A DNA stretch of 64,000 bases, from the NCBI RefSeq assembly GCF_001653235.2, contig NC_035793.1:5022001-5086000 (forward strand), written 5' to 3'. Positions within the stretch are counted from its first letter, which is position 1; every line of letters starts with the position of its first letter. The notes under the pieces were generated by a model, which worked only from the letters and a program-made list of their open reading frames with translations, made no database searches and was not told the origin of the DNA. The position numbers and the translations under genes are program-made. The stretch is from Pochonia chlamydosporia 170. Lineage: Eukaryota > Ascomycota > Sordariomycetes > Hypocreales > Clavicipitaceae. Positions 34,093-47,276 of the stretch are shown here, one piece after another.

Positions 34093-35746
34093 TCACACCT
34101 CGAACACATGCTTCGGACTAGCTTCTCTTCTGACATATATCCGACCCCAGAATATCCAGATAGCTAAGATAAACAACGAAAGTGGCACGGATAGGGCCCA
34201 ATAGATCCAGAACTGATTACACACAGCGAGCCTTTGCGCTTCACTCGTGCTAGCGTCAAATCGGAAGAACGGTGTACTAAAAATTGACTGAGACAGCAGA
34301 GTTAGGTCAGAACTTTGCGTACGAGTTGAACTACATCACCGTACCGAAACAAATGTAGCTGGCAAGAAGGTCATTGTGATAACAGCAATTGCTTTCATTG
34401 TTGAGGCTTCTTTCTTTGCCTCCTCCGCAATTCGCAGTTGCGTACTGCTATCTCGTTGCGTAGCCATGTGAAACGCCTGCTCAAGTGTAAGTTCTAACCT
34501 TAATTATGTTGATAAGCATACTTACCAACTGAGTCTCATTTTGAACGCGACACTCGTTTGACTTTGACCGTGAAAGCTGCCCTTCCAATATCATGAGTGG
34601 AAAATTAAAAGGACAATCACTACTTTTTGCCTGCTCAGTGCTGGGTTGACCTCGGTTGCGAAGCATCAGGAACTTTTGATGCTGACTCTGCAAATCCTTC
34701 AAGGACTTTGCCGCCACGGCAATTGTTTCACTGACATGAATTGCATATCTGGCTATTTCGTGTAGTAGTGGGTAATCAGGCTCCTCTTTCCGTGCCTGCT
34801 AGAATTAGCTGAAAAATGAAATATACCGGGCCACTGCACGAGAAACATACCGCCTCCCATTGACAGATGTGATTCCTTATACTCCAAACCGAGTTGTCAT
34901 AAACTGGAAGAAGTGTGTTAATAATGGTAGCAAATATGCGGTACGGATCCGAGAATTCGGCTCCAGCGGCGTTGGAAATGAACGTCTCCTCCACTGCGTG
35001 TTGAAGGTGTCCAGGGAGGTTAAAGCATAATACAGTAAAACTAGAAGTTGTCCAATGCACATGAAAGTCCATCTCGTACCACTCCCAGCCGTTCGTAATC
35101 GATCGTGACGTATGGATCGGGGCATTGGTCTTCGGTGGGTTCGACGCCACGGAACGACGAATGAAGCTGCGCTTGGGTCGCAGCTTATCCAGTATTTGCT
35201 TGACAACAAAGCGAGACCATATTTCTTAGAATATTAGTGCCGAAAATGCAACTCATACTGGCGGCACTAGGCTGACTTACTGTAACTGGCAAGCTGGCCA
35301 TGTTCATCAAAGCCGGGCGAGCATCCAGCAAAGCCGTTCGAGTCGAGACACAAGTTGGTAAGTAAAACCGGCTCAAGCTCAAACTTCCTGATAAACTGAG
35401 CCCTGTGTGCTTCCGAAGCTTTTGCTATTGCCCTCAGTTGTGCAAATCTGGAGCACCAATTAATTTCTCTCCCACAGCCTTCGGTATATTGCTGGCCTGA
35501 ACTTACATGACATGTCCCCGTGAACGACTTTTGGCCTGTTGCACAACATCAAAACATTGTTCAGCGGGACGGGCCACGGTGGGACAGTGGAGGCTGTGTA
35601 ATTGTTTCGGACTGACTTGCAAGATGTTATCCCAGGTTGAATCTTGAACCTTCCATCCTCCAGGAGCTAACCGACATCTCGTTAGAACCGTAACAGTATA
35701 TGGGGATTCATTTCTTACCATGGCTGATAGTAGTAACCCTCTCCAT
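34093..35746 (-). CDS. CorA-like membrane protein, seven exons
   Basis: A fungal protein with a CorA-like magnesium-channel C-terminus. The exons on the minus strand are 35719-35746, 35507-35666, 35281-35447, 34851-35224, 34526-34798, 34345-34476 and 34093-34287. All join in frame (442 residues), with introns of 49-59 nt. The C-terminus has two membrane segments (AIAVITMTFLPATFVSSIF and FWIYWALSVPLSLFILAIW). The soluble part includes QLRAIAKASEAHR, FDEHGQLASY and YDNSVWSIRNHI, as in fungal CorA-like proteins. The GMN motif of true CorA channels is not visible between the helices (FSTPFF instead), so ion transport is doubtful. The start is uncertain: an in-frame TAA lies just upstream, and an earlier exon may be missing. 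It sits between two PNP-NACHT genes. Confidence 0.8.
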
Positions 35747-36172
35747 GCTCTGGTACGCAGGGTATAGTTACAAACGCACTTGCAGCTTGAAAGCTGGCTC
35801 TGGTAGGGTCTTGGTTGATCAGGTGGCAAATTCAATGTCAGGACAACCATTCTTAGCAAAGTCTCATGGGAATGGGCTCATGTAAATACTGAGGATGTGT
35901 CTGCCCGGTGAGGCTTAGCAATGCAACCCGGTGGTTGCCTTCTTGTCGTGTTGTAGAGTGTGGTTGCACAATCACCTGAGGAAATGCATGTAGTTGAATC
36001 TGGTTATGATATGGCCCCGAGACATTTCAGCCCAATCTACGGTTCCCTTTCCCCGCTACAACTAGAGATCGTTGTAAGTCTGCCTCAACAATAGCCAGAA
36101 AAAGTGAGGCCATACTCTCATCTCCGACTCTCAGCCTCGTTAGCCGTTCTTACATGCTCCAGGTATCACGAA
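35747..36172. other. Intergenic region between CorA-like gene and second NLR-type gene
   Basis: A divergent region of 426 nt between the first recognised CorA-like exon (minus) and the ATG at 36173 (plus). It may hold a missing first exon of the CorA-like gene. No specific signal was recognised. Confidence 0.4.
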
Positions 36173-39100
36173 ATGGACATCCGTCAGAATCCAGACCTGT
36201 ACACGGTCGGGTGGATTGCTCCCATGCCAATAGAACACGCGCCCGCGTGTGCGATACTGGAGGAGCCGGAAGGGTTGCACTTCGCCGGGAAACACTACAC
36301 TACAGGACGTATCCACGGTCACTTCGTCGTACTAGGCCTCTGTGAAAACATGGGAACTCAAAAACATAGGAACTCATGCAGCCTCCAACATTGCTCATGA
36401 GATGAAACTATCGTTCCGAAACATGAAGCACTTCCTCGTTGTCGGAATTGGAGGAGGAGTGCCCTCGTATGGTCAAGGCCAGCGAGAGCATATTGTATTA
36501 GGGGATGTGGTCGTCGGCGTCATGCAAAGGGGGGAAGGGGGAGTAGCCTACTTCGAATCCGGAGCATGGGAACAATGGGGACTCACACAAAGTTCTCACA
36601 CGCTTCACCCGTCCGTGGTACTGCGCGGAGCAGTAAACAATCTCAGATCTCAATATATAGGGCGTGCGGGGAGTAACATTCCACAAACTCTAAGCCGGCT
36701 GCGAGAGAACCTGGCAGATCAGGAACAAGTCGAGTATAGTGATCCTGGACCAGATCACGATTATCTTTTTGCCGACAACTATCACCATGCCGACCCAGCC
36801 AAGTTGTGTGACAGCTGTTGCGACTTTTCTAAAGCAAAGCTACGACATCAGCGAGATACGAATCTTAAACGCGAAAAGGATATGCCACAAATTCACTATG
36901 GCACCATTGGATCTTCCAACGCACTCATCATAGATTCTGGAAAGAGAAATAGCCTATTCAAGCAGCTTAACATCATGTGTTTCGAGATGGAATCTGGTGG
37001 TGTCGTGGCTGATCATCAAGCACTGGTGATCCGAGGTATCTGCGATTATGCAGATGCACAGAATAAGCGGTGGCAAAAGTACGCCGCTGCTACGGCAGCC
37101 GCATATGCAAAGGAAGTCTTGTCAATGATTTCACCAGTCGAAATCACTACAGATTATTCATATCAAACAGGTAATGCTCCAATGAATAGGACTTGGGCTG
37201 CAGATGTGTCCGAAAGAGACCATCAACTTGTTCCTGGCAGCGGCGCCAAACGCCAGTCTGCGGCCTCTGAGACGCAGAAATCCATTTCTCCAGGATCGCC
37301 GAAGCCAGTCAAGGGCATATCATTTGTTTTGGAAATGACCTCGAGCGTTTTTGGATTTCTTGACTATGGGTCCGAACTTATTGACCGCTACTTCGATGAC
37401 TACTTTCCCGTTAAGCGCCATCCCCTTCACGATACAGACCTGGAAAAAAACTGTCAAATGCTCATAGATATCACCACAGCCGCATGTACTAAGCTTGCAG
37501 ATCTGCAACGAGGATATCCACAGCATATAAAGCCCCTCCGATATCTTGGTAAGGAATGCCGAGAGACATCGGAATGCTCGCAAAACAGCTGGTGGCAATG
37601 CTAGAAACTCCGCGGACGGCCCGATCTTTCCATTTGACTACAGAAGTTGTCGACATATGGACGAAGCAAAACACGGAACATTGGGAGCTAATGGTGAATA
37701 AGATTCGCCACCAGGTTCTCTTGATTGTTCTTATTTGCATCTGGTAAGTCCAGACAACCCAACGCCATTGGTTTTGGCTAACAGAAGGTTTGTTAGGGAG
37801 GAACCAAGGAAACCTCGCAATCAGGTGGAGGCTACAACGAAAGATGGGACAGCATCCTTGAAGGCAGAACAACAAATTGCAGCTGACATGAATTCGATTC
37901 GCAACGAGTTGAAGGTTATGTCGGCGGGCAAAGGGTTTGAGAGCGCTTCCACACAGGAGGAGATAGCAAATTTGCTTTGGGCCAGCCTCCGACTAATTGA
38001 TACTGATCTTCTACTCGGTAAATTTCCCACTCTCTCGTCTTCACCCTTTGGATCTCAGCAAGCCATGAAGAGTGCGCCGAGCTTTATACCAAGACCGACT
38101 CCAGAGCAAATCTCGAAAAAGATTCTGAAAAGCCTCGAATTCGAAGAAATGACGTATCGTGAGGAAACAATCCCACATCAATACCCAGAGACATTCACGT
38201 GGCTTTTTGCAGGTGAAAAGAATACACAGGATCAGCCCGAAGAGGCACAAACATTCGTCCAGTGGCTGCAGTCTGAAAATGATCACGCGTTTTGGATAAC
38301 AGGTAAACCAGCATCGGGCAAGAGCACCTTGATGAAGTTTATCTCACAGCACAAGCAACTGCAGACACATCTTTCGCTTTGGGCGGGTGATAAGCAACCC
38401 CTTATTGCTACCACTTATTTTTGGAAGCCGGGCTCAAAGGAGCAGAAATCACTCAACGGGCTTCTGAGATCACTTTTGTGTCAATGTTTGAAGATGCGGC
38501 CGGATCGTTGTCAACTCTTCCCCCCAAGTAGGTGGGTGTTTCACTACTTGATGGGTCTAGATAGTGCGTCACCGATGTGGGAATCGACAGAACTTCGAGG
38601 CTGCCTTGAAAGGTTCTTGTCCAAGACCAAAGACAAAAACCGACAAGTTCTCCTCATCGATGGTCTCGATGAGTTTGATGACGATTTTCAACAGGACTTG
38701 GTTGCACTTTTGAAAAAGATCCAGGATTGTCATAGTACGAAAATTTGTGTGGCAAGCAGAGATTGGAATCTTTTTCGGGACGCGTTCCATCAGGGCCCAT
38801 CACTCAGAATGGACGTCCTAACTAGAAGAGATATTGATATCTACGTTGAGAAACGTCTTGAGACCAGTCAAGCATTTTTAGAGTTACAGAAACTCCACTC
38901 AGAAAACATTAGGGCTCTGTTAGCCGAAATAAGAGCAAAAGCCAATGGTGTGTTCTTATGGGTCGTCCTTGTCGTTGAGCAGCTCTTGCTGATCGCTCGA
39001 GACGACCCGCGCCTCGAAACGATCCGGAAGGTGCTCAATGCCTTGCCGCCTGACCTAGAAAGATTGTACAATCAGATACAGACTTCTCTGACTCCAGAGC

Positions 39101-40176
39101 AGAAAAGTACCGCGTCTAAGATATATCAACTGGTAATGGGGTGGAAGAGACTCTGGGGTGTCAAGATGGAGACCACCTTCCTCTGGCTGACCTTAAATCT
39201 GAACGAACGCTACGACGAGTTTGATGTCACCTCTCTCATGACAAGACTCTTAGCAACCTATACTAAGGGAATCGTACAAGTCGGCAGCTCCTCTCGCGCT
39301 GTGGATTTCATCCATCGCACAGCCTTTGACTGGCTTCGCATGGAAAGCAACTGGGCGACGATCTGCTCACAACAGCCTGAAGAATTTGTTTCTAGTTTGG
39401 ATATTGTTTCTGTCTTAGTCAAACATCTCCGACATGTGTGGAATAGGTTCGGTAACTTTGTCGAAGTCGACGAGGAGAGAATAACGCTTGTTTTCCGAAT
39501 TCTTAGATTCGCTGGAGATATACCGAACACATCACGAAATAGGCTAAGGCTTTTGTCTATTCTCGAGCAAATGGAAACTTACCAACTCTTGCCACTTAAC
39601 AAGATTAGCCCGGATCAATCCCTGAGTGTGTCAGATGATATGCTACGACCGCATCTCGCCGTTTACCCAGCAGCGTGGAACTGCTTGCCATGTCTCCAGG
39701 CCATATGCGAGTCCGATCCGTCGACCATCCACGCTAAATGCTTTTTTGCCCCATTCGATTCCCAGAGTTGGCGTCTGGAGGCTCTCTCACTCCTCGAGGT
39801 TGCTATTTTTGGTGGCCCGGCCCGTATATCGTAGAACAACTCCTGGCTCTACTCCAAATTCGTTGGCTTCCATCTTACTCCGTGGCGTGCATCGCAGAGG
39901 CTGGATGTGGTCGAATATTTGCTTTCATTGAACGCTTTTCCAAGGGATGGGGTCATAACCCGGATCCAGGAACTCAAGAAGCGCGATGGGTATTTCACTC
40001 TGCTCTCTACAGTGTTTAACGACCCAACGAAGGTGAAGTCCTTTGAAGCTTTAAAACAGGAGTTTTTGCCAGGAGTAGAAGCTTCGCGGCTTGCGGACCA
40101 GTTTTCCAGTCAAGAAGATACGTGCATAGGTCTCCTAGTCCGCGAAATGTACATTTCATTCCAAGAGGCGAATTAA
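36173..40176 (+). pseudogene. PNP-NACHT NLR-type gene with frameshifts
   Basis: A second NLR-like gene. From ATG 36173 it reads YTVGWIAPMPIE, the start of a nucleoside-phosphorylase-like domain. That domain continues after a frame change at an A5 run (36360-36364) with VGIGGGVPSYG, GDVVVGVM, CFEMESGGVV and VIRGICDYAD. A helical linker (LDYGSELIDRYFDDYFPVK) follows. The frame changes again near 37563 (GAGAGAC). A further change at 37744-37787 could be a very short intron (44 nt, GTAAGT). Then 37790-39834 is open and holds NACHT motifs GKPASGKST (Walker A) and VLLIDGLDEFDDD (Walker B). After the stop at 39832 the C-terminal part continues in other frames to 40176 (VEYLLSLNAFPRDGV). At least three breaks make a full-length product unlikely. 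Confidence 0.75.
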
Positions 40177-40752
40177 ATTGACAGCCTGGATGAAGGAACA
40201 TAAATATAGTTGCTTCTATACGACCAATTAAAGAATTTACGCTGGCCATCGAAATATCTCTAGCAGGAGGAAAGCAGAATTTAGACAATACAAGTAGTAA
40301 AATAAAGGACAAAGTGCAGTGAGGGGTTATAAGTATTTAAACAAGCAAAGGTATCGTATATCGCGTTGTGTGCTAATGCATATTGAGCTGTGTTAGTGTA
40401 TACTTGGATGAGTTTAAATACATTGGACCACAGACTGTAAACCGGGCGTCACAGTACAATTATCTGATCCGAGATTTACTCTGCCACTATACTATCATCC
40501 GACGGAAAGTGTGCTACGGAAGCATGTCAGACGGATAAATCCGTGGTAAGGCTATTCCCTATTTTGTCGTTTTTTTAAACTTACAGCATTGAAACACAAC
40601 TACAGGTTCATCCAGGCTAATGAGCTTACTCTGCAGCATGCGTTCCCTGCCACCAATGGCAAACTGCATGGAGCCATCTCGGGCGAGTGTATTGATATGC
40701 CACAATCTGCATTGGACGGATTCGTGGCAGCATGGAGACTGTTGGTGACTTC
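40177..40752. other. Intergenic region left of the retrotransposon
   Basis: This holds copy B of the dispersed repeat (40322-40420) and ends with the 5-bp target-site copy ACTTC (40748-40752). The open frame at 40589-40831 runs into the LTR and is not a gene. Confidence 0.5.
40322..40420. repeat. Dispersed repeat, copy B
   Basis: Matches 2606-2702 in the same orientation, about 75% by eye. The shared core includes AAGGTATCG, TATTGAGC and GTGTATACTT. Differences are mostly transitions. The element type is unknown. Confidence 0.5.
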
Positions 40753-41009
40753 TGTCACACGGGACGGGACGGTCCGAGAGCCTTTAAGGCCTTTGATATT
40801 GGTTACACAGGATAACCTCAAAGGGAGTTAGTTGCACAACAGCATCACGAGGTCAGAAACAAAGCCTAAGGCAGAGCCGGAAGGTTGGGTATAAATAAGG
40901 ATCCTCAGAAACAGCTAGATTAAATAGAACTAAGGACCTTTAATACCAAAAGAGATTATATCTAAATAGAGTCTATTAATTCTAAGCCTAGAATACTGCT
41001 CTTATCATA
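40753..41009 (+). repeat. 5' LTR of the retrotransposon
   Basis: 257 bp, beginning TGTCACAC and ending ATCATA (originally probably GTCACA). A TATA-like GTATAAATAAG occurs inside. The same length and order are found in the 3' LTR. Confidence 0.88.
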
Positions 41010-44000
41010 AATAATCTCTTTTCCCTTAAAGTATAGCCCCTTCTTCTTTATGCTAGAGGCCTCTAGCAGTGCCTTAGACACATTATTAGAAGCATTATTA
41101 TTATTATTATCTTTATTAGATAAAAGCTACAAGCAGAAAGTTATTAATTTCCTTATCCCTCTACCCTATAACCTGTGGCAAGCTAATAGCGAGCTAACTA
41201 TATTAGAGCCTAGAGACTATTTTTCTAACTCTACTAACTCTAACTCTTTACTTAAGCTAGACGCTATTATCCCCTCTATTAAGATAGCTTCTTATTATCC
41301 AGCTAAGATAGCTTAAATCCCAGCTTAGGGACGCCCTACAGCTGGGTTATCTTACTAGCCTACCCTCTTGTTATCTTCTACTTAATAAGCTTCTAACCAG
41401 GTTATTTTATATAACCCTCCTAACTTTAAGGTTATTATAAGAGATGCCCCTAAGCTTACAGGCACTTATAGCCTAATAACCCCCTAAGATATTATTCTTC
41501 TTAATAAATAGATAAAACTTGCGTATAATGCCGTCTAATGCTAGGCAGTCCACATGCAAATAGCCAACTAATAGAATTAAGAAGATATTTACTATTACTA
41601 CTAAGAGGTATGTAATAGGTATTTAGAAATAGCTAAAATAGTCTAGACTAGAGCTATAGCAAGCTAAGATAACCTCTCCTATCTTTATTGCAAAATAGAT
41701 AAAGCTACGCGTTAATTTGCAGGAGATATCTATAGCTAAATTGCACGCTATACCTAAGATAATAAGGAACGCAAACAGGCAATTAAACAGCTATAAAGCA
41801 ACCACATAATACTCTAAGAGGCCTAGATAAGGAACTTAGCAGCTATAACTATCCTGCAGAATAAGCTTAAGAACGCTAAGAAGGTTATTAATTTATAGGC
41901 TTAAAACTAGAATAAATAGATTACTAACCTGCTTGCCCGTTAATATATTAGCCTAAATAACCTTAACGCTTATGCCTAAGCTTAGCTCTAGGAGTTCTGC
42001 TCTCTTGCGGAATCTCTAGTATAGGATGCCCTTAAATAAGCCTAAGCTGGTAAGACAGTTAGTATAGATAAAGCCCTAGGGAAGATTAGCAGACAAGCTG
42101 CCTTAGCCCTTCCTAGCTGTTACACCTGTAGTCCCTTAGTGCCCTTCTAAGCATTATTAATAAGACTACCTATAGGCATTACCCCCCTTAGCGCTAATAA
42201 CTTAAGGATAGCGTATATTTATAGCTCTAGGAATACGCAATATTACTCTTTACTCTTAGAACCTTTCGTAAGATACAGAAGGAGGGACCCAGATAACCCC
42301 CCTAGTAGCTTATTAGATAACAAAGGGATACCCCCTTATTAGCTACTAAGAGGCCTACTAAGGCCTCCTAGGCTCCTATTCCCGTTAAGAGGACTAGAAG
42401 GCAAACTAAGTTAGCTAGTGTCTCTAGCTTAACTTATTGCTAGGAGTTATTAAGTTACCTAGGTTAACCCTATATAGCTTAATAAGCTACTAACATATAA
42501 TAGCAAGAACCTAAGCAAGTTTAGGCTCTAGTAGTTAAGAATTATAGCGTACTTAGAATCCTACTCTAAGAGTTTCCCCTCTAATAAGATTAAGATTAAC
42601 TAGGTAGGATTACTAATATTAGATAAAGTATAGCTCTAGCACGCTTAGAGAGTTAAGCAGCTAATATAGCTACAGATTAATAATTGCTAGGACTCTTATA
42701 TAGCTGCGCTATTAGAAAGGTTTAAAGATTTTATAGAGCCTAATAAGAACTATAAGAAAATAATTAAACTAAAATACTGTAGCAATATAGCCTAGTACCT
42801 TACTAAGCTTCTTAATCTTAATAACGCTATTATGTGGTTAGGCGTATCCTTTTGCACGCACATTACTAAGACCCTACCTGATAAAATCACCTGGCTGGTA
42901 TACTCTCGCTAAGGCAGCCTTCTAGATAGCAATAAGGAATTCCTTAATGCAATCTTAGAAGCTAGCTAAATCTATAAGAATATAGTATACTACCCTAGCA
43001 TATTAACGGGAAAAGACGCGCCTACTTTAATATTAGAGCGCTTAAAGTTAGGCTATCCTTACAAGAATGCCCCTAGCTGCTCTAAGCTGCCCCCTAATCT
43101 ATCCTTAAGAAAGGACAAGGATAGTAGCTAGGCAAAAACCGCTAAGCATCTAAAGTGTTAGTTATCTAATAAGGATGCCCTCTAAGGTGTAGACTCTATA
43201 GCAATCTTAAAACAAAAAGCAGATAAAGTGTTATATTAGCAATATAGCTAAGATAACTACTAGACCCTAAGTTGCTTTACAAGGAAGGACGCTAAAGGTA
43301 AGAAGCTTCCCGTAGCACCTAAGATTGCAGGAATAAAGAGGAAGTTATTATCCTCGGAAGAAGATAATCCTCCTGCACCCCTATTAAAGTCCCTAAAGAT
43401 TAATGCTATCTTTAATTTCTCTTAGGAGGACTTAGAAGACTCTATAATGGAAGCTAACTTTGCGGAGCCTCTAGCTTTAGACTTAGATTTTTAAAGGGCC
43501 CTTACAAGTTATCCCGTAAGAAAAGGTTAGTGGGAGATAATACTATTGCTAGCTTATTAGCTAAACAATAGAAGCTAGAATAGTTATAAGAACCTATCTT
43601 AGGTAAATGCCTAATTATCTCTATGTTTCTTAACCTAGGGAAAGAAGTAATCCCTGTGAAAGTCTTGCTTAACGGAGGAAGTTTCTTACCTGTTATTTCC
43701 CTTAAGGTTGCTAGATAGCACCTATTAATCACAAGGAAAAGGAAGGAAAGAAAGACCCTGTACGGATTTAACGATAAGCCAGATAAGCACAGAGGACGCT
43801 ATTACACCTAACTACTAATCCTTTATCACCGGAAATATTACTCTAAATTAAGCTTTAAAGTCTTAAACCTAGGGTTAGATTGTGATATTATCCTTTCCTA
43901 CTAGTAGATAAGAATCTATCAGCCGCAGAACCTATAGCATGATAATATTAACTGCATCTCCTTTGACTTAGAATACTGCTACTAGCACTATGGGAAGGCT

Positions 44001-47000
44001 ACTGTGGCCTTATTAACCATTAAGAATGCCCTAGCAGTAGTGCCAGCGGATTTCCGAGAATTTATGCCCATTATGTCTAGTAAAGCTGCTATAAAGCTCC
44101 TAAAGTATTAACTATAGGACCATAAGATTAATACTATTAATAATGTGACCCCCCTATAGGGACTACTATTTCCTATGAGTGCTTAAGAATTAGAAGTCCT
44201 TAAGCTCTAGCTAGATAAAATGCTAGACTTAGGTTAAATCCAAAAGTTAACTGTACCCTGTGGCGCTTTATTGATATTTGTCTATAAGAAGGACCTAGAA
44301 GACCCTTTAAGGCTGGTAGTAGATTATTAAGGACTTAATAAAGTTATAATACTAGTTAGGTATCTAATTCCCCTAATCTACAAACTGCAAGACTGCCTCT
44401 AAGGAGCTACAGTCTTTTTAAAAATTAACCTTAAGATAGGCTTTAACCTAGTATGTATTGCTAAAGGCTAAGAGTAGAAAATAGCCTTCTATTATAAGTA
44501 CAGACTGTTTAAATATACAGTAATGCCCTTAGGTTTAATAAATACCCTAGCTATATTCTAAGCTATAATAAACGGTATCTTCTAGGATCTTATTAACGCG
44601 AGCGTTCTGGTATACCTTAATAATATTCTTATTTATGCCTTAAGCATAGAAGAGCATAATAGAATTATTAAGGAGGTACTATCTAGACTAATAAAGTATA
44701 GCCTTACTGTGGCACCCTAGAAGTATTAATAGAGAGTTACTAAAGTTAAGTTCTTAGGGTTTAATATTACTATATTAGGTATCTTAATATTAACAGAAAA
44801 GATAGAGTATATTTACAACTAGGAAGAACCCTTAAATGCTAAGAAAGTTTAAAGATTTATTAGATTTGCTAACTTCTATTAGCGCTTTATCTTATGCTTC
44901 TCTAGGATAGTGTAACTGCTTATAGACCCTCCCTAAAAGCCTTAGAAATAGACTAAAGAGATAAAGATAGCCTTTAAGAAACTTAAGATAGCATTCTTAT
45001 TAGCTTTAATCCTTATCTATTTTAACCTATCTATAGCGGCTATTCTAGAAGCTAATGCCTTAGACTTTGCCCTAGAAGGCATTCTGTCCTAATAAGGCCT
45101 AGATAGCAAATTACACCTAGTTGCATTCTACTCACAAAAGTTAGCACTAGCAGAGATAAACTATAAGATCTATAATAAAGAGCTACTAGCAATTATAGAC
45201 TATTTTAAGCGGTAGCATTAATACCTTAAAGGGGCTAAGCACTGCATTAAAGTCCTATTAGATTACTAGAACTTAGCCTACTTTACTACCGCAAGAATTC
45301 TTAACTAAAGATAAGCCTAGTAGGCGTAAGAACTATTATCCTACTAGTTTATTATTAATTACTAACTAGGCAAGGCTAATAATAAGGCTAATATTTTGTT
45401 AAGACTCCCCTAATATAAGCCTAATAAAGGGGGGCATAAAGACTAGCTAATTATAATAGTCCTCTAAGAAAAACACTTTATACTAGTAATACTAGTCACG
45501 TTAGAAAGAATCTATAGTCTATTAGCTAGAAACTAGACCGCGGAATTCTCTAATGCTGTTAAGAAAGCTGCTTATTAAGACCTAGCTTACCTTAAGAAAG
45601 TCAGAAAAGAAGCTCTTAGTCTACACCTTAAGATTATTAACGGACTCTTATATTGTAAGGGCTATCTCTAGGTGCTAGTAAGCCTCTAGAGTAAAGTTAT
45701 CTCTTTAGAGCACAATACTAAAGTTGCCAGCCATATAGGTATAGATAAAACTATAGAGCTTATTACCCGCAATTTCTAGTGGCTAGGACTAGAAGCCTTA
45801 GTTAGAAAGTATATTAGGGAATGCCTAGAATGCCAAAGCAATAAGGTACCGCAATATGCCTTATTAGGTCTCCTATAACCCATAGAACTATACTATAAAC
45901 TATAGCAGTTAGTAGTAATAGATTTTATTATAGACCTCCTCCTATCTAACAGCTATAACTTAATCTAGGTTATAGTTAATCCCTTTATAAAGATAGCTTA
46001 TTTTGTAGCCCTTAAGGTTAATAGAAAGAAGATAGAAAACCTTATCTGTATCTTTACAAGAACCTTCTAGCAGTTATATAGGGTGCTCCTAGATATTATA
46101 TTAGACTAAGATTCTAGATTTATAGCTAAATTATAGAAAGACTTCCTAAAGCTTATGGGAATTAAGAGCTATATGTCCACTATATTCTACCCACAGACTA
46201 ATAGACAGACTAAGAGATTAAACTAGACCCTAGAAATCTATCTCTAAGCCTTTATAAATTATAAGATATTAAATTAGGAAGATTTGCTAATAACTATAGA
46301 ATTTGCATATAATAATATAGCCTTATTATCTATAGGGATAACCCTATTCTACACAAACTATAGGTTCTATCTAAATGCAAATAACCCTAGCAATAAGAAC
46401 GTAATAAACCTAGGCAGCTGCTTGTATTCCCACTAGATAATATAGGTTCACAAATAGGCAAAGGCTTCTTTATAGAAAGCCTGCTAACGCATAAAGAAAT
46501 AGGCTAATGCCTATTAATTAATTCCTCCTAGATTTAAAGAGGATTAACTTGTTATACTTAACGCGAAGAATATCTATATAAAGCGCCCTATAAAGAAACT
46601 TAATAAGAAGATACTAGGCCTATTTAAAATCCTTAAAGTTATCTCTCTAACTGCTATTAGGCTAGCGCTTTCCTAATCTTAGAGAATCTATAACTTATTT
46701 TACGTCTCTCTTATTAAACCCTTCCGCGCTAGAACTTAGGTAAATCCTAACTAGGTCCTACAGGAGGCAGCCCTAATTAAGTCAGAGGACTATCAAGTGG
46801 ATAAAATTAAGGATTCCTAAGACACTAGAAATAGCATTAAATACCTTATTAAGTGGGAAGGATAGTTAGCAAAGAAATATTAGACCTAGGAGCCATATAA
46901 ATACTTCTATAGTAATAGTGCTATCTAACTGTTATAAGCCTTCTATAACTAGTTTCCTAATAAACCTTAAGACAAATAAGTTAATAGTTTAAGTTAAACC

Positions 47001-47019
47001 TAGAGAAAGGGGAAGCTGG

Positions 47020-47276
47020 TGTTACACAGGATAGGACGGTCTGAGAGCCTTTAAGGCCTTTGATATTGGTTATATAGGATAACCTTAAAGGGAGTTAGTT
47101 GCACAACAGCATTATAAGGTTAGAAATAGAGCCTAAGGCAGAGCCAGAAGGTTAGGTATAAATAAGAATCCTTAGGAACAGCTAGATTAAATAGAACCAA
47201 GGACCTTTGATACCAAAAGAGATTATATCTGAATAGAGTCTATTAATTCCAAGCCCAGAACACTGCCCTTGTCACA
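47020..47276 (+). repeat. 3' LTR of the retrotransposon
   Basis: 257 bp, beginning TGTTACAC directly after the polypurine tract and ending TGTCACA. In the first 25 bases all differences from the 5' LTR are transitions, as expected if both were identical at insertion and later mutated by C-to-T changes. Confidence 0.88.

Larger units (their letters stand above)
40753..47276 (+). mobile_element. Complete, heavily mutated Ty3/Gypsy chromodomain LTR retrotransposon
   Basis: A 6524-bp element with two 257-bp LTRs, a polypurine tract (AGAGAAAGGGGAAG) just before the 3' LTR, and a perfect 5-bp target duplication ACTTC at 40748-40752 and 47277-47281. Every reading frame is full of TAA and TAG, but relics are legible in order. 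They are reverse transcriptase (about 44250-44640, with YLNNIL where YLDDIL is expected), RNase H (about 45115-45260), integrase zinc finger and core (about 45760-46250), and a chromodomain (about 46789-46930). This order and the chromodomain place it in the chromoviral branch of Ty3/Gypsy. The AT/TA richness and C-to-T/G-to-A pattern fit RIP. No autonomous activity is possible. Confidence 0.9.

Noticed and set aside
41050..41316. 88-codon plus-strand frame inside the retrotransposon
   Set aside because: It lies just after the 5' LTR in AT-rich mutated DNA. It may be a gag remnant but is not a functional gene.
43502..43732. 76-codon minus-strand frame in the retrotransposon
   Set aside because: It is antisense to the element, AT-rich and without any domain; chance.
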